From Henricia sp. BOLD:AAB3569 (lineage: Eukaryota; Echinodermata; Asteroidea; Spinulosida; Echinasteridae): 64,000 nt of DNA. Position numbers and translations under genes: made by a program. The notes beneath the pieces are model-generated. The model was given only the letters and a program-made list of their open reading frames with translations. It was not told the origin of the DNA and ran no database searches. This document shows positions 38,101-47,815 of the stretch, piece after piece (within the stretch, counting starts at the first letter, position 1; each line of letters opens with the position of its first letter). Location of the stretch: positions 744,001-808,000 of the forward strand of contig JBBELK010000504.1 of the NCBI GenBank assembly GCA_037783545.1, in the 5' to 3' direction.

Positions 38101-41100
38101 TAAATGTCATGAATTTACAAAGGGTGTGTTTTCTGTGATAAATATTTGATTTTGAAAAGATACACACCCTATTTGCACAATGGACGAGGCTATTGGCCTC
38201 CACCATGGCCCTACACTCTCTGGGACCTGAGAAAGGTATGGAGCGCGGCGAAATTCGTGGCACGAATTTGTCTGTCGTCCATTGACGAGCCTGCGTCTTT
38301 TAAGCAGTAAGCACTAAGCAATGCAAATTTTGATTGTCGGAGACGAAATTTGCTTAAGATAACGACAAACAATGGACATCTCGGAGCACTTACATGCTTA
38401 AATGCAGCTACATGTATCTTAAAATAGTACTTGAAGCTTGCACATCTTTTCTGCTATAGTAAGCATACTTTTATCAAGCATATCAAATTTCATGGAACTG
38501 CTCAGTAAAAAAAAGTAAAAACCTCTTCATTGAAGTCATACCACATGTGTGACGGTTGGCGTGTTGGTAGAAAAAATACTGTATATACAATTGGGATTTT
38601 TAACGGATTTCTGCTTTTTTGTTGTGCGCTCCATATTTTATTTTTCGCTTTTCTGCCCTACCAACGGGCCATATTTTTTTTACCGAGCATAAAAAGTGCG
38701 CCCTCAATTGATTCAGTAATTTTGCGAAGCCAACCTGTACAAGTCTAGTCGCCAAGCAAGTGTCATGGCATATGGCGCTTATGTACTGTAGATGCTTAAT
38801 GTGGTGCCGCGCGGCATGCGGCGAAGCAGACTTGTACAATCCCTAACTTAGCAACACCATCTTTGCCTGCATCGCAAACTGGCAGCGGCCGTGCATACAT
38901 GCATTGTGTACATTTGTGCTACATTGTAGGCCATGTAGGCTGCATGCATGGGGCACGCGACGATGTGGCATGCAGCAACGATGTGGCATGCAGCGGGCAT
39001 GAACCGATTTGTACTGGCCGCTTTCGCTGGCCCGTCTTCAACGATTGATGTTGCCTAGATTCTTTTTTTTTATTATCCACACTTGTACAAGGTAAATATT
39101 TAAAACAAAACTGGTTCTTGTGATTGTTAAACAGCTAGTATCCCCCTGTCCACATTTTAAAAGTTTTCCTGTTTATTGTGGAGGTGTATGTGTCACAATT
39201 TGTTTTCCGCTTTTGCTTAAAACACAAGGCAGTTCCGACCCTCTTCACCCGAAATTCTGAAACGCTCGAGGTCACTTGGTTTGTTGATAGAAAAGTAAAC
39301 CTTTCTGCTCTTTTTTTTACATGGTGTCTGGTAAAGCATACAACCACACAACTACAGGGCACATCTCTGACTTTTTGCACGAGAAAAATTCTTTAAAAAA
39401 CACCACCGAACAGAGACGGTTTTTTGCGTGTAAACGTATGGAACTGCCGACCGTGTTTACTCGTGTTTCTCAGGATTGCATCACGGGGTCAGGCGCATAT
39501 CATTAATACCTAATGAGCGTTTCAGAAATCGCAAAAATGCCATTTTCGAAAACTGCACTTTTGCTTGCGATTTATCCACTTAAAACGGACAATTTGAAAT
39601 AAACAGCGGTGTAAGTCGGCTGGAGGGATATGTCGACTATCGAAAAAGGTGCAAATACTGGATTTTTTTGTCAAGGGGGATTCTAGCTCTTTAATTTGTT
39701 TTTGACATTGCACGATGATGGTGTAATTTAAAAACGATCCCAAAAGTTTAAACACTCGTACTCTCTATGCCTCTCCCCTTGTACTCCCCCCCTCCCCAAG
39801 GGAGCCACGCCCCCTTAGCCACGCCCCTTCCGATTTAAAAAAAAAAAAGCTCTCCTCGCACCCCAGAATTGAGATCGTACATGTACGATAGTACTTTCAG
39901 AGTACATACGATATATCATACATGTAGGACCTCAGCACTGACAGAGATAATAAGAGCTCTGCCAATCTTTGCTTTGCACACATTTTTTCATCTGCATTTT
40001 GTTAAGTGTTGCCATGAAATTAAAACCCGTAAGCACATGTTTTCTGCTTTGTCATTTCACAAAACCCATCTTTGGGTAAAGCTCTCAAATAGCCAACCAA
40101 ACTGCATGCTTGCTGACAGTTTCGTGCTAAGTAGACACTATATTTCGTGCTAAGTACACACTATAATTTGTCGCCATTATCAAAAAATTTAAAGCTACAT
40201 TTTCCAAATCGACCAACGTGTAAGAATGCAATGGATAATGTTGCCTGCATTCTAATTGCATGCAAAGCATAGCCATTTGTTGTGAAATGTTTGTGCACAA
40301 GCTAATTTCGTACTACACTTGAACCCTCTCTTAAACTTGAAAAGGTTGAAGAAATTGAGTGCAGCTGGCTTGAACTGTCTGAAGCATCCCATGGTTAACA
40401 TGTGGACTAATAAACCTCGAAGTGTGCGTAAACCTATGAGGCGGATGCCAACTCGGCAACCTTTTCACTCATTTTCATGAAAACCAAAGAGTTCAAGAAT
40501 CAACCTTTTAAGACTTTTTCTTTGACACATCATTTATCATTTATGCTAACAAACAAGTCTCAAAACAGAAATGTTTCAAATGCTATAAATCATCAGGGAT
40601 TCCCTTGGGAGAGTCTGAGTGCCATGCTCGCAGCTTGGTATGTGCAGCTCGGTATGCAAAATGCAAAGCGCGCCGTATCGACGCAGTTGGATTGAGTGAG
40701 CTGCAGTGCGAGTCCGTGTACACAGACTCCCCCGCCACGAAGGGAACTCCCGATGATTTCTCACATTTGCAACATTTCTGTTTCGGGACACGTTTGTCAG
40801 TATGTCCTAAAAGGTTGATTCTTGAACTCTTTGGTTTTGGCCTCCTCCTCATAGGTTTACGCACATCCAATCCCATGATGCATTGAGAACGTCGATAAGG
40901 TTTATTGAAGTTGATAGATTGTCGGGCAGTGTTCTGAGAATGGTCTGCCAACCATCAGTTTTGTTTTTATAGATACAGAAATTCCAGTCTCTTTGCACAC
41001 CATGCATAGTGGATTCTCATTGTGGTTTAGAACGTTATTCACAGGCAGTTAAATGAGGTATTTTGTGACAGTTTGGCTTTATTCTGATTTGCAAGTACAA

Positions 41101-44100
41101 ATAGGCTTGGATAAAATGCAATGACTTTTGAGGGGATGGTACGTAGACTTTCTATATCGAGTACAAGTTTAAAGCTGTAGTTATTTCGTCTTAGGTGATG
41201 GCACGTAATTAAACACTGAAATGTTGCTACTCATATTTAGGTACTTTTTTATTAGTTTCTTATTAGCACAGCAGAAGTGAACAAGTTGCCATTTTAAATA
41301 CTGTGGCATGTTTTACTCCAAAATCCATAGTATATCTAATTGTTCATCTTTTTTTCCCTTTTTTTTTTAAAACAAGTTTTTAGAAACATTTTTTTTCCAG
41401 AAAAAAACTTTGCACTCAAATAAAATTTCCCCCTTTCCGTTTGTCTGTCATACATCAAAAAGGTTGCTTTGGTGGATGACGCGCTTGACAATTAACGAGG
41501 GCCTTTTTTAATTGTCAAATTGATTGTGGACTGAGACGATTATTTATTTATTTATTTTATTTTATTTATTTATTCACCACATCCAACAGCGGAAGAACTG
41601 CTAATTACAGGAATGGGATTAATTAACATAGATATTCGAATAACTATCAACTTGAACTTCTAAGTTGAATTAGAAACGGCCAGAGACACCGGGGAATCCC
41701 TCCCCTTGCTCTTTACGAAAGAATGCTCTGGGATCTTTAAAGTGCGTTACATGTAACACACTGGACCAACGGCTTTACATCCCTTCCAAAGGACGGAACA
41801 ATTGTGATTAAGTGCCTTGCTCAAGCACAAGTGCCACAACCCGTCACGGCCCGGAATCTAACCCACATTCTAGTACTAGCACAGGAACTTAAGTTCGACC
41901 ATAACACCCGCTCGGCCATGACACCTTGTTGAGGTTTTGCACTTGTGTCAAGTCGTATCTCTTGTCCACTGTTAGAATTGCAATTGTGATGGCTGGTTTT
42001 GGCGTTTTGAAAATCATTGTCTCAGTCAACATAGTTGGTGTCAAAATTCAAAACTTCATACTCGTGACACAAAAAATGTCAGCTTTTTTGTTCTTTCAAA
42101 ATTATTTTCCATGCTGTAATTAGCCCTAAGCACAGACATTATAGATTAACCCTCCTACTCTTGGGTCTTTCTATAAATTAGGGGTCGAATGTTGGTGTCC
42201 CCCGAAAACGGTTTAGGATGGTGGCTGTAGTCCCACTGACACACACATGGGTTCTGAAGCAGGCGCACTCTGGACAGTTTCAAGAGGTGTAACAGTAGGA
42301 CGGTTAAAAATTTAAATTATAATTTTAAGGGCACTCTACCAATATAAATTTTCAATTCTTTTTGTTTTTCCTACACAGCGCCTCGTCTGCCCACGGTGAC
42401 TGTGTTCAGAAGAAGAAACAAGTGATGGAGCAGATGGAGTCTAAGATTGAGACTGGGCTGGATAGGTCTGTCACAAGATTTTACATGTCTCTTATGCATG
42501 TTCCAATAGACTATGAAAGTGTGACGTCGGCTGCCAGGGTAACTTGATCTAAACTTGGTCTAAAGCACTGGGAAACAGTTCACTTGTTTTAGTGTAGACC
42601 CAGTAACCTTGGCAACAATGGGAGACGTTGTATTACCTTACTGCCCCTCTACCTTAAAACACTTCCCTTTTGATAATGCAACTCCTCCCCCCCCCCCCCC
42701 CCCCAAAAAAAAACCGGAATGATTCCTTTAAAATTCCTTGCATGTTTAAGACACAATGTAAGGGGGTATCCTCTTGTCACATACCATGCTGCATATGTAT
42801 CTTCTATCCACCCTCAAACCATACGTAAGGGTTGTAGTCAAGTCCATCACAAGTCCTCACAAGCCTATTCAAGTCACAAGCTATTCAAATGAACTCCAAC
42901 AAAAGGCATTCTTTTGTTCGTGTTCATCCTTTGCTTCTTGTTACTGGACTTGTGCGGGACTTGTGATTTTATCGGCTCTGGACTTGTGATAGACTTGTGA
43001 TGGGCTCGACTACAACCCTGATATACATGTATTTGTTGTATTTGTATACTACTTGTAGTTGGACAATCTCTGCAATATGGATTTGCATTTTTCTAAATTT
43101 CGAACAGGACACTGGCAACTATCTGTGGTTGGATCAAGAACTCGCTGGACAAGGAGCAAAAGAAGACGGACTTCAGACCAGAGTCGGAAGAAAGTGCTTT
43201 TGCACTCTATTCAAATGTGAGATGAATACAGACGTATTGCTCCTTCGGGTTGGAGTGTGGGTGTTGTACATACCATGCATACTGTTGACTGTTGACAATG
43301 TTTGGTTGGAAACCACACCATACATTTGGGTCATTCCACCAAGTTGGGGGAAAAATACAGTTGGGTCTGTTCACGAAAAGGGGTCACCAATGCAGTTGGC
43401 TAAAAAGTTAATCATTATTTCCTTAATCCTCCCTATAAAGATTAGATCCTAGAAGATATACTACAGACAAAATTGCGGGATTTCGATCAAAGTATTTTTT
43501 TTTAAATGAATTTTTAATGACAGGACTTCAAGACCCTCAAATTTGGGACATGGCCCACCTCAGATGTTTCTTCTTCAAATAGATGTGCAATAAATATAAG
43601 CATTATGCCAGTTAAATATAGTGTGTTGTAATGCCTGTATTCTGAAGATAATCATGCCTTTTGAATTTTATCGTAATCCTCTTTTTTTTCAAACGTTGCT
43701 CAAGCTATACAAACTTTTTCGTGAAATTTGCTGCTGGAATGATAGTTTGAGATCTGGTATGTCACAAAACATAACCTAACTTCATGGACAAACCCACTTT
43801 TTTTCTCTGCAAAATTAAAACGTTGGCATTATATTCACCCATTTGTAGACAAACCAGGGGCGGATCCAGGAATTTTTCCAGGAGGGGTTTTGCCACCAGG
43901 GAGGGTTTTTGCCCGTCAAATCTTTTATGTCAGCTCGTTTCAGACAGGCGGACACACACAAAATGCATTACATTATATTTTTTGGTGTCGGAGCAGGGAA
44001 GGGTTTTGACCCCCAAAACCCCCCCCCCCCCCCCCTCTGGATCCGCGCCTGCAAACAAATGTAGAATGTTGAACGGAAAAAACATAAGTTGGACATGTTA

Positions 44101-45746
44101 ATATTTTGCCTTCAGGCCTGTGCTAAAGTGATCCCCTTTGTTGAGAAGCAAGTGGAGACAATCAAACGTTGCCTAGATGGCAAGAACATAACAGCGGTCC
44201 TAATGGAGTTTGGCATTAGGTTCCATCGAGTCATCTATGATCACTTGCAGCAGTTCACTTACAGCTCACTAGGTAAGTGTTTAGGTCGGAGTCACATTGT
44301 TTTTGAATGGAATTTTGAATGAAATTATATTTGACCAAAAAGGGCAAATATGATTGGCAAAAGTTAAGACCAGGGGCCAATTTCATGGGACTGTTTAGCA
44401 CAAAAATTTGCTTAGCACAAAAATGTGTTACAAGCCAAAATTGTATGTCAAATTGTGTTTTTAGAAACAGTAGCCAAATATTAGTAAGTGCATATCACAT
44501 TTATATCAAATTCTTTTCAAGTATTTTCTGTTTAGTTGGAACCATGTCTATCTTTGTAAGTCGCCATCTTTTGCAGTTCGGCGCTTGGACTTGAGAGGGC
44601 GTGAGTCGGGACACAACATATTTGTACACGTACTTCACGGCGTATGGGAGTCGGGGAAACAAGGCATCAATCTTGACATCATCATCCCTTTCAAAATTTC
44701 AAATATGGCGCAGCGCATAGTTGCATTAGTTGCAGAGTTTATCATCAAAATTAATTGGGTTGAAAACAAGATTCTCTGATTCTTATAAAGGTTTATGCAC
44801 CGGGCAATATTTTTGATTAAATTTATCGATAGCTTCAAACAAGTGTTGTCCTTTCCTTTAAAGAACCATGTTATAGACATTTGTCGTTGCTAGTCTTGAC
44901 TAATATTCCTTTCTCCACCCTGGTCAGGTGCCATGCTTGTAATCTGCGACGTGAATGAATACCGTCGTCTGGTGAAATCCTTCAAGGTGCCCATGGTCAA
45001 CACACTCTTTGAGAAACTGCACGCGCTCTGTAACCTCTTAGTGGTCGTTCCAGAAAATATCAAGTCGGTCATAACAGGAGAGCAGTTGGTGAGTACATAG
45101 GGCATGATAGGGTGCCGTTGATTCTTGGTATACAGGGTGTTCCTAAAAGAGATTTTTTGCTTTGTCATTTTTACAAATATTTTCCCAGGATGTTTCTGCC
45201 AGGGGTGGAATAGCACTATAAGTTGTTATTGTGAAGGGCATTTTCAAAACATACAATTCTTTCCTTACTTTCTAGAGAAACTGCAAAAATTAAAAGGATT
45301 ACATTATTGGAAAACCTGTAAAAACAGAAACAGCATCGCATAACTAAAGAATGTTGATAAATTGCCTTGTAGAAATTTCAGCCACACAGATGCTGTAATA
45401 TTTCAGAAAACCATAACAATCCATACGTAGTTTTTGTGTTGAATGAATGGTAAAAAAAATATTTCGGCAGACTTTTATATTTTTTTTTAAAGCACCTGCA
45501 GTTGGCAATTTCTCCCACAAAGGTACCATTTTACAATGTTATCATTGCAATGCTACCATTGCAATCAACACTTTTAGTCGGGATTTCCTGTCAACATGTG
45601 TAGTAAAATTTTGGGTAAATGCAAATGATGTATTGTTACTTTAACTTTTGCTTTGGCAGAGCGGCTTGGAGAAATCCACCATCATGTCATTTGTTCAGCT
45701 GAGGGTTGATTTCAAGACAGCCAAGATTGCACAGCAGCTCAGGTAG
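20114..45746 (+). CDS. EXOC5: EXOC5 (Sec10), exocyst complex subunit, 17 coding exons (gene span)
   Basis: The gene encodes the Sec10 subunit of the octameric exocyst, which tethers post-Golgi vesicles to the plasma membrane before SNARE fusion and is needed for polarised secretion and ciliogenesis. Joining the 17 exons listed below gives 2133 coding bases and 710 residues (human EXOC5 has 708). Every junction is GT-AG and every phase fits. The N-terminal coiled coil (about residues 35-90) is the part that packs into the exocyst core; the rest is the helical rod of the Sec10 family, with conserved blocks HLGDQLEGVNTPR, QTFLSQE, LCIEHIDYALE, RFHRVIYDHLQQ and ALCNLLVV. Introns range from about 215 bases to 7.4 kb (intron 12, 34929-42378) and are full of repeats. 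The start at 20114 (MSLKEFE) matches the length of the vertebrate first coding exon. An in-frame upstream ATG at 19970 would add 48 residues. No frame break is seen, so the gene looks functional. Confidence 0.96.
20226..20318. repeat. Irregular AACTCGACC repeats in EXOC5 intron 1
   Basis: Four or five copies of (C)AACTCGACC-like words lie just downstream of the exon 1 donor. A similar short cluster (CCCGACTTGAACCACCTCGACC) is at about 21357. Confidence 0.6.
21516..21732. repeat. MITE with GAGGCGGAGGCCAACTCGGCAA termini (EXOC5 intron 1)
   Basis: The ends are AGGCGGAGGCCAACTCGGCA, then TTTTTCACTCATTTTC, and their inverted copies. A longer related element with GAGGCGGATGCCAACTCGG occurs at 40429-40860. 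Confidence 0.85.
22532..22777 (+). CDS. EXOC5: EXOC5 coding exon 2 (residues 8-89)
   Basis: Acceptor TTCTGACAG, donor AACAAG|GTATGC, phase 0 on both sides. It begins SSTFDPEQYIEQLAWR and contains the heptad-rich coiled coil ending VAQLQEHNK. Confidence 0.95.
23357..24287. repeat. hAT-like non-autonomous element (EXOC5 intron 2)
   Basis: The termini are CAGGGCTTGCCCTTAAC and GTTAAGGTCGAGCCCTG, with CAGGG/CCCTG ends as in hAT elements. The direct CGACT on both flanks could be part of a target duplication. Subterminal TACTAGCCC/GGGCTAG words are inverted. Its centre holds a 43-bp minisatellite. No transposase is visible. Confidence 0.7.
23745..23965. repeat. 43-bp minisatellite
   Basis: The unit, starting GGGGCCGAGTCAGTCTGGGG and ending ACACAAGGCAAT, repeats about four times with a 43-base period plus partial copies. 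Since 43 is not a multiple of 3, several frames on both strands stay open (115-148 codons). These are artefacts of the repeat. Confidence 0.9.
24537..24734 (+). CDS. EXOC5: EXOC5 coding exon 3 (residues 90-155)
   Basis: Acceptor CCTAATCAG, donor TTCAAG|GTATGG. It carries the strongly conserved block VHLGDQLEGVNTPRARAEEA. Confidence 0.96.
24881..25255. repeat. Two opposed copies of the TATAGACCGTAT MITE (EXOC5 intron 3)
   Basis: One copy spans 24881-25029 and an inverted one 25107-25255. Each carries CCCCACGAAATGG..CTATTCGATA and the CAATGGAAGCACAATATGTG interior. Together they can form a large hairpin in the transcript. Confidence 0.8.
25961..26025 (+). CDS. EXOC5: EXOC5 coding exon 4 (residues 156-177)
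   Basis: Acceptor TTATACAG, donor GAACA|GTAAGT. It encodes LHEAADIIQKLQLISQELPQ and ends two bases into a codon. Confidence 0.95.
26571..26603 (+). repeat. GGGGGA tandem tract, G-quadruplex-capable (EXOC5 intron 4)
   Basis: Several consecutive GGGGGA units lie on the coding strand about 200 bases upstream of microexon 5. A (GT)n run follows at about 26735-26756. Confidence 0.8.
26813..26841 (+). CDS. EXOC5: EXOC5 coding exon 5, 29-base microexon (residues 177-187)
   Basis: Acceptor TATTTTTGACAG, donor TACAAG|GTAATA. It encodes FEKPKRRIQ with split codons at both ends. Both phases agree with exons 4 and 6, and the length matches the human RFSEVKSKIA segment. Confidence 0.88.
27205..27314 (+). 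CDS. EXOC5: EXOC5 coding exon 6 (residues 187-223)
   Basis: Acceptor TTTGTCTACAG, donor TTCAAG|GTAAAT. The peptide starts DKYNQIEEDLITEFRAAF and ends ARILTHFK. Confidence 0.95.
27406..27552. repeat. Short TAGACCC-family MITE (EXOC5 intron 6)
   Basis: The ends AGACCCTTTGCACGGTCGGC and GCCGCCCGTGCAAAAGGTCT are inverted. The interior CACTTTGTGGATCTATTGT is shared with 4331-4801. It is followed by another repeat (about 27585-27755: CGGAGGGTCGAACCC.. GGGATCAGTTT) that recurs inverted at about 61139-61275. Confidence 0.75.
28218..28262 (+). CDS. EXOC5: EXOC5 coding exon 7 (residues 224-238)
   Basis: Acceptor TTGTGTTTAG, donor CAAGCG|GTAAGC, phase 0. Encodes GYHRCIDAFIEESQA. Confidence 0.94.
28478..28531 (+). 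CDS. EXOC5: EXOC5 coding exon 8 (residues 239-256)
   Basis: Acceptor TTTTCCCCTAG, donor AAAAGG|GTAGGT, phase 0. Encodes NTHIYYDVHEDLIPLCKR. Confidence 0.92.
29603..29689 (+). CDS. EXOC5: EXOC5 coding exon 9 (residues 257-285)
   Basis: Acceptor ATTTACCTACAG, donor CTACAG|GTAAAC, phase 0. Encodes a segment from VNHQVHQVFSSPEG to NLYEVKLQ. Confidence 0.95.
29969..30761. repeat. TIR element interrupted by a LINE (EXOC5 intron 9)
   Basis: TAGTCTATATTAGCTCCCC at the left and its inverted copy GGGGAGCTAATATAGACTA at the right bracket a 5'-truncated LINE. A small inner palindrome (GTTGACATGCTAG..CTAGCATGTCAACTT) lies at about 30000-30053. Confidence 0.75.
30068..30735 (+). mobile_element. 5'-truncated CR1/L2-like LINE, reverse transcriptase C-terminal end
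   Basis: The 193-codon frame (30068-30649) carries the typical C-terminal block of CR1/L2-type LINE proteins. Visible pieces are FVTSRLDNGNSLLYGLP, LQRLQNTAARIIT, ITPILKELHWLPVSQRIIFK and RSFSVAAPRLWNSLP. After the stop come GCGCTTTACAAAT and ATTATTATTATTATA, the usual 3' tail of these elements. The polymerase and endonuclease parts are missing, so the copy is dead on arrival, although this end of the frame is intact and therefore fairly young. It lies in an EXOC5 intron in the same orientation as the gene. Confidence 0.92.
31137..31423 (+). CDS. EXOC5: EXOC5 coding exon 10 (residues 286-381)
   Basis: Acceptor AAAATTGCAG, donor AGGAGG|GTAAGG. Contains YLKDLHELYARTGRLTAAL and FGSYLESYIKEEAKHL, and ends two bases into a Gly codon. 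A MITE starts 12 bases after the donor. Confidence 0.96.
31435..31674. repeat. MITE with TACCGTAATTTTCGGAATATA termini (EXOC5 intron 10)
   Basis: The ends TACCGTAATTTTCGGAATA and TATTCCGAAAATTACAGTA are inverted, and internal ATAAGCCGC words are frequent. This TIR type (CGG..ATAAGCCGC) is widespread in animal genomes. Confidence 0.85.
31970..32183. repeat. MITE with TTAAGGGGCAGTTTAAAGTTG termini
   Basis: The left end TTTAAAGTTGTCAACATTTT and the right end AAAATTTTAACAACTTTGGA plus CGGCCCCTAA are inverted. A second copy lies at 35029-35313, with a long C/T-rich run inside. Confidence 0.75.
32692..32848 (+). CDS. EXOC5: EXOC5 coding exon 11 (residues 381-433)
   Basis: Acceptor CTCTCTACAG, donor CAAATG|GTGAGT. 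Contains GQTFLSQEIALNLLNESKQA. Confidence 0.96.
32897..33552. repeat. Large foldback element (EXOC5 intron 11)
   Basis: Arms of about 310 bases are inverted copies, from AATACGTGCCTTTACGGTTC to GAACCGTAAAGGCACGTATT, meeting at CCGTGAAGCCGGGTGAGTCACGG. A partial copy is at about 60985-61125. Small open frames in the arms are shadows. Confidence 0.85.
33836..33945. repeat. Palindromic MITE, TTAAAGGCACAGGCTCGTC family
   Basis: A 110-base near-palindrome of the same family as 6184-6324, sharing GGCTCGTC and CCAAATTCGTGC. TTAA is at both ends. Confidence 0.85.
34696..34928 (+). CDS. EXOC5: EXOC5 coding exon 12 (residues 434-511)
   Basis: Acceptor TTTGTCCTCAG, donor AATCAG|GTAATT. Contains DYLCIEHIDYALEIGLQGIP and AIFHLLEKQFSD. 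Followed by the longest intron (about 7.4 kb). Confidence 0.97.
35029..35313. repeat. Second copy of the TTTAAAGTTGTCAAC MITE with a pyrimidine-rich core
   Basis: The ends TTTAAAGTTGTCAACATTTT and GTCGACAACTTTGGATGGCC are inverted. The core at about 35175-35260 is a CCCCTCACCCCTCCCC-type tract. Directly after it, about 35340-35455 is another inverted repeat (CCTGGGCACTGATAATG and its complement). Confidence 0.75.
35992..36125. repeat. Palindromic MITE, TAAGCGGGCCTCCCACTGCG
   Basis: Arms of about 60 bases with ends TAAGCGGGCCTCCCAC and GTGGGAGGCCCGCTTAA. It lies inside a broader repeat (about 35870-36360) that also occurs at about 44600-44870 (GACACAACATATTTxT..GGTTTATGCACCGGGCAATA). Confidence 0.85.
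36413..36966. repeat. TTAAAGGGCC/GGCCCTTTAA element, second copy
   Basis: Nearly identical to the inner element A at 9948-10533, bordered by TTAA on both sides. Both copies carry the same short open frame (GRNCSNLPQVQLEVLCFFL), but the frame has no recognisable domain and is likely non-coding. Confidence 0.85.
37411..37478. repeat. Palindrome TGTACATGTGCGCGTAC
   Basis: TGTACATGTGCGCGTAC and GTACGCGCACATGTACA are separated by about 35 bases, which are themselves rich in GTACAT words. Confidence 0.8.
37839..38303. repeat. Longer member of the TTAAAG..GGCTCGTC family
   Basis: The ends TTAAAGACGGAGGCTCGTCC and the inverted GACGAGCCTGCGTCTTTTAA enclose about 450 bases. The subterminal CGTGCCACGAATTT words are shared with 6184-6324. 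Confidence 0.75.
39127..39694. repeat. Second, inverted copy of the AGCTAGAATCCCCC element
   Basis: The ends TTAAACAGCTAGTATCCCCC and GGGGGATTCTAGCTCTTTAA match those of 7734-8710, and the body is inverted relative to it. Confidence 0.8.
40429..40860. repeat. TIR element with TAAACCTATGAGGCGGATGCC ends
   Basis: The ends TAAACCTATGAGGCGG and the inverted CCTCCTCCTCATAGGTTTA, with subterminal AAAGAGTTCAAGAATCAACC and its complement. Related to 21516-21732. Confidence 0.8.
41530..41925. repeat. LINE/SINE-type interspersed fragment
   Basis: An AT-rich TTATTTATTTATTT run is followed by a body with AAGTGCCTTGCTCAAGCACA and ACCCGCTCGGCCATGACACC. This layout is common in 5' or tail regions of LINE-linked repeats of marine invertebrates. 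No coding part is visible. Confidence 0.45.
42379..42465 (+). CDS. EXOC5: EXOC5 coding exon 13 (residues 511-540)
   Basis: Acceptor TTCCTACACAG, donor GGATAG|GTCTGT, a weaker donor supported by exact phase match with exon 14. Contains QKKKQVMEQMESKIETGLD. Confidence 0.93.
43108..43216 (+). CDS. EXOC5: EXOC5 coding exon 14 (residues 540-576)
   Basis: Acceptor TTTCGAACAG, donor TCAAAT|GTGAGA. Contains TLATICGWIKNSLDKEQKKT followed by DFRPESEE. Confidence 0.94.
44116..44272 (+). CDS. EXOC5: EXOC5 coding exon 15 (residues 577-629)
   Basis: Acceptor TTTGCCTTCAG, donor CACTAG|GTAAGT. Contains DGKNITAVLMEFGIRFHRVI. Confidence 0.96.
44928..45088 (+). CDS. EXOC5: EXOC5 coding exon 16 (residues 629-682)
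   Basis: Acceptor CACCCTGGTCAG, donor CAGTTG|GTGAGT. Contains AMLVICDVNEYRRLVKSF and LHALCNLLVVVPENIK. Confidence 0.96.
45660..45746 (+). CDS. EXOC5: EXOC5 coding exon 17 (residues 683-710 and stop)
   Basis: Acceptor GCTTTGGCAG; ends TAG. Encodes SGLEKSTIMSFVQLRVDF..AQQLR, aligning with the human C terminus, which is one or two residues longer. Confidence 0.95.
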   Translation, partial: SGLEKSTIMSFVQLRVDFKTAKIAQQLR

Positions 45747-47580
45747 CAAGTAGGTTTAGTGGTTTCGTGTTGATCCCAAAGTGGAAATCAGAATTATGAT
45801 CCCTGGTTTGGTAGAAGCTCAAGTACAGGTAATGTGCAACACTCATTTATAAAACATGATTCTAAAGCTTTCACACTGTAATAGAGAGGTTTCGCAAGGG
45901 CACAGATACGGATAGCGCGACGGATACTATGATGGGAATTTACGGTTATTTCTGAAACCAGTTTGGAATTCTTTCAAGAGTCTGTTAACCAGTTAGCCAT
46001 TAGGCCGACACTAAAGATTGTTGCTGGTGTTTATAGATGCCTGTGCAATGTACACAATACCCCCTATGCCTCCAAAATAATTATTGAACCCTTATCTGGT
46101 TTCATGAAGTCATTGCAAACGACCTCTAAAAATCATTCTAAATTCAGCAAAACCGGTTTTTTTTTTCTTCGGTTGAACGTCCCATCCCTAACAGATATGT
46201 CACCAGTTTTTGCAGTCATGTGACGTCATGCATGACTCGCTATCCCCTATACGTTTGCACGGTACGGATATCGAGCTCGCTATGTGTGAGCACTAAATGC
46301 GTAGTAAAAAATCAGATTTCTGGTGTTTTTCCCCATTTTTCTTGCGTTAATGTATATAGCTCGAAAAGAGTATGAATTGTGAATGTCCACAAACTTTTTG
46401 TGTGTTTCAAAGCTTTGAATTGAAAGTAAAATTAGTATCAAAGCCATGTTGTTCCAGATAGTTTCCCCAATGTCCGAAATACTCATTTTAGCTATAACAT
46501 GCTGTAGTTATGCCACAACGGTTACAGATAGCTAACTGTTTGCGTACACGTATCTGTTGGCTTGCGAAATATCTCATACTTAAATCAGCGCATGTCACAG
46601 GGATGTGATGAAAATGTTAATATGTCAAAAGTTGTGTGACAACTCCGTGGTTGGCATTATTGCCACAATGCACTGTGGGATTTTTTTATGACTGAATTGA
46701 GAAATTCAGAGATTTTATCACATCAAAAATGTAGTGTGAACAAACGTTGCAATTATACATAGGTCTTTTTTTTTTACCTGTGTATATTCTGATGTGCTAA
46801 AAAGACAAGTATGAAAAGGTCTTTCATTCTCCATAACAATATACCTGGTCTTTGAATTGAATGCATCTTTAAGTAATTTGACATGTAGCAATGTCTCAAG
46901 TGTGACTGCAAAATTTGCTCAACTGTGGTTCTTGTGTTTAATATAAAATTGGTTCTATAATCACGTATGTGAAGATGCTTGATCAGTACAAAATGTTATG
47001 AAAACCCTGATTGAGCTGTTCAGTATACATATATATCTTGTGATATGGCACATGTTTTCCCCCTCTGCTGTCGCATTTAAACAAAATGCTTTGTTTCTTT
47101 AATGGATAGTTGTATTATTTTGCTCAGTTGCACAACTATGCAATGCCGAGAGATGTGTTGGAATTTTGCAGAAAACCTAATAAATTGTTCACAACTGTGC
47201 TCAGTTGCGCATCCAAGCAACACCAATAGAAAAGTTAGGTTCTCAGAGAAAAACCTGAGAAAGTAGTATTTCACTATGCCTTACAGCTTAGCTGGCATAA
47301 TATCTGATCAGTGTATCAGGTCATTCCCCACCCCCACCCCCCCCCCCCCCCACACAGCGTGAACTGCCATAGTTTGTACAGATTCAAACTCGTCGAACAT
47401 TATGGCAGTGGTTACGCTTCTGGTGGACATACAATGTAGTAAATATATTTAAAATCTCATATCCTTTAAAATCCCTGATAACGTTTTTTAGCATTTGCAG
47501 CACCCTTTTTTAGGCATATTACATATGTACGTACTTCTAGTATGTAATGCAATGGTAATTTGGTGGCTCATGCAAGATCC
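45747..47580. other. EXOC5 3' flank: UTR and intergenic
   Basis: No gene is recognised. The first few hundred bases should be EXOC5 3' UTR. The nearest clear AATAAA I noticed is as far away as about 47179, so the transcript end is undefined. A C-rich run sits at about 47328-47351. Confidence 0.5.
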
Positions 47581-47587
47581 TGACTCT

Positions 47588-47815
47588 TCACCGGACTTTG
47601 CAAGAGCATTGGTTTTCTGATAGCATTGGCATGAGCGCACATCCAACGCACTCGCACTGCAGCGACAATTTGATCAATAGGGCATTTTCGTTGTCGTCTT
47701 CCTTGATTGTGCTTGTTTGTCCACCTCTGGCAATATCTGATATATTTTCCATTCCTTTTAGTTCTTCTGTAAACTCGGGCTCAAACATGAATCCTACGTT
47801 TTGTATGTCTTTCAT
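47588..47815 (-). pseudogene. P2X7 ballast-like fragment (start of domain)
   Basis: The 75-codon - strand frame contains FMFEPEFTEEL, then an acidic linker, then LQCECVGCALMPMLSENQCS. The spacing CxCxxC...MP..E..C resembles the beginning of the zinc-binding, membrane-anchored ballast domain of P2X7, which in many invertebrates occurs in stand-alone, transposon-linked proteins. The frame stops before the rest of the domain. With the nearby Myb/SANT exon (47970-48218) it may be part of one decayed gene read right to left. Confidence 0.5.
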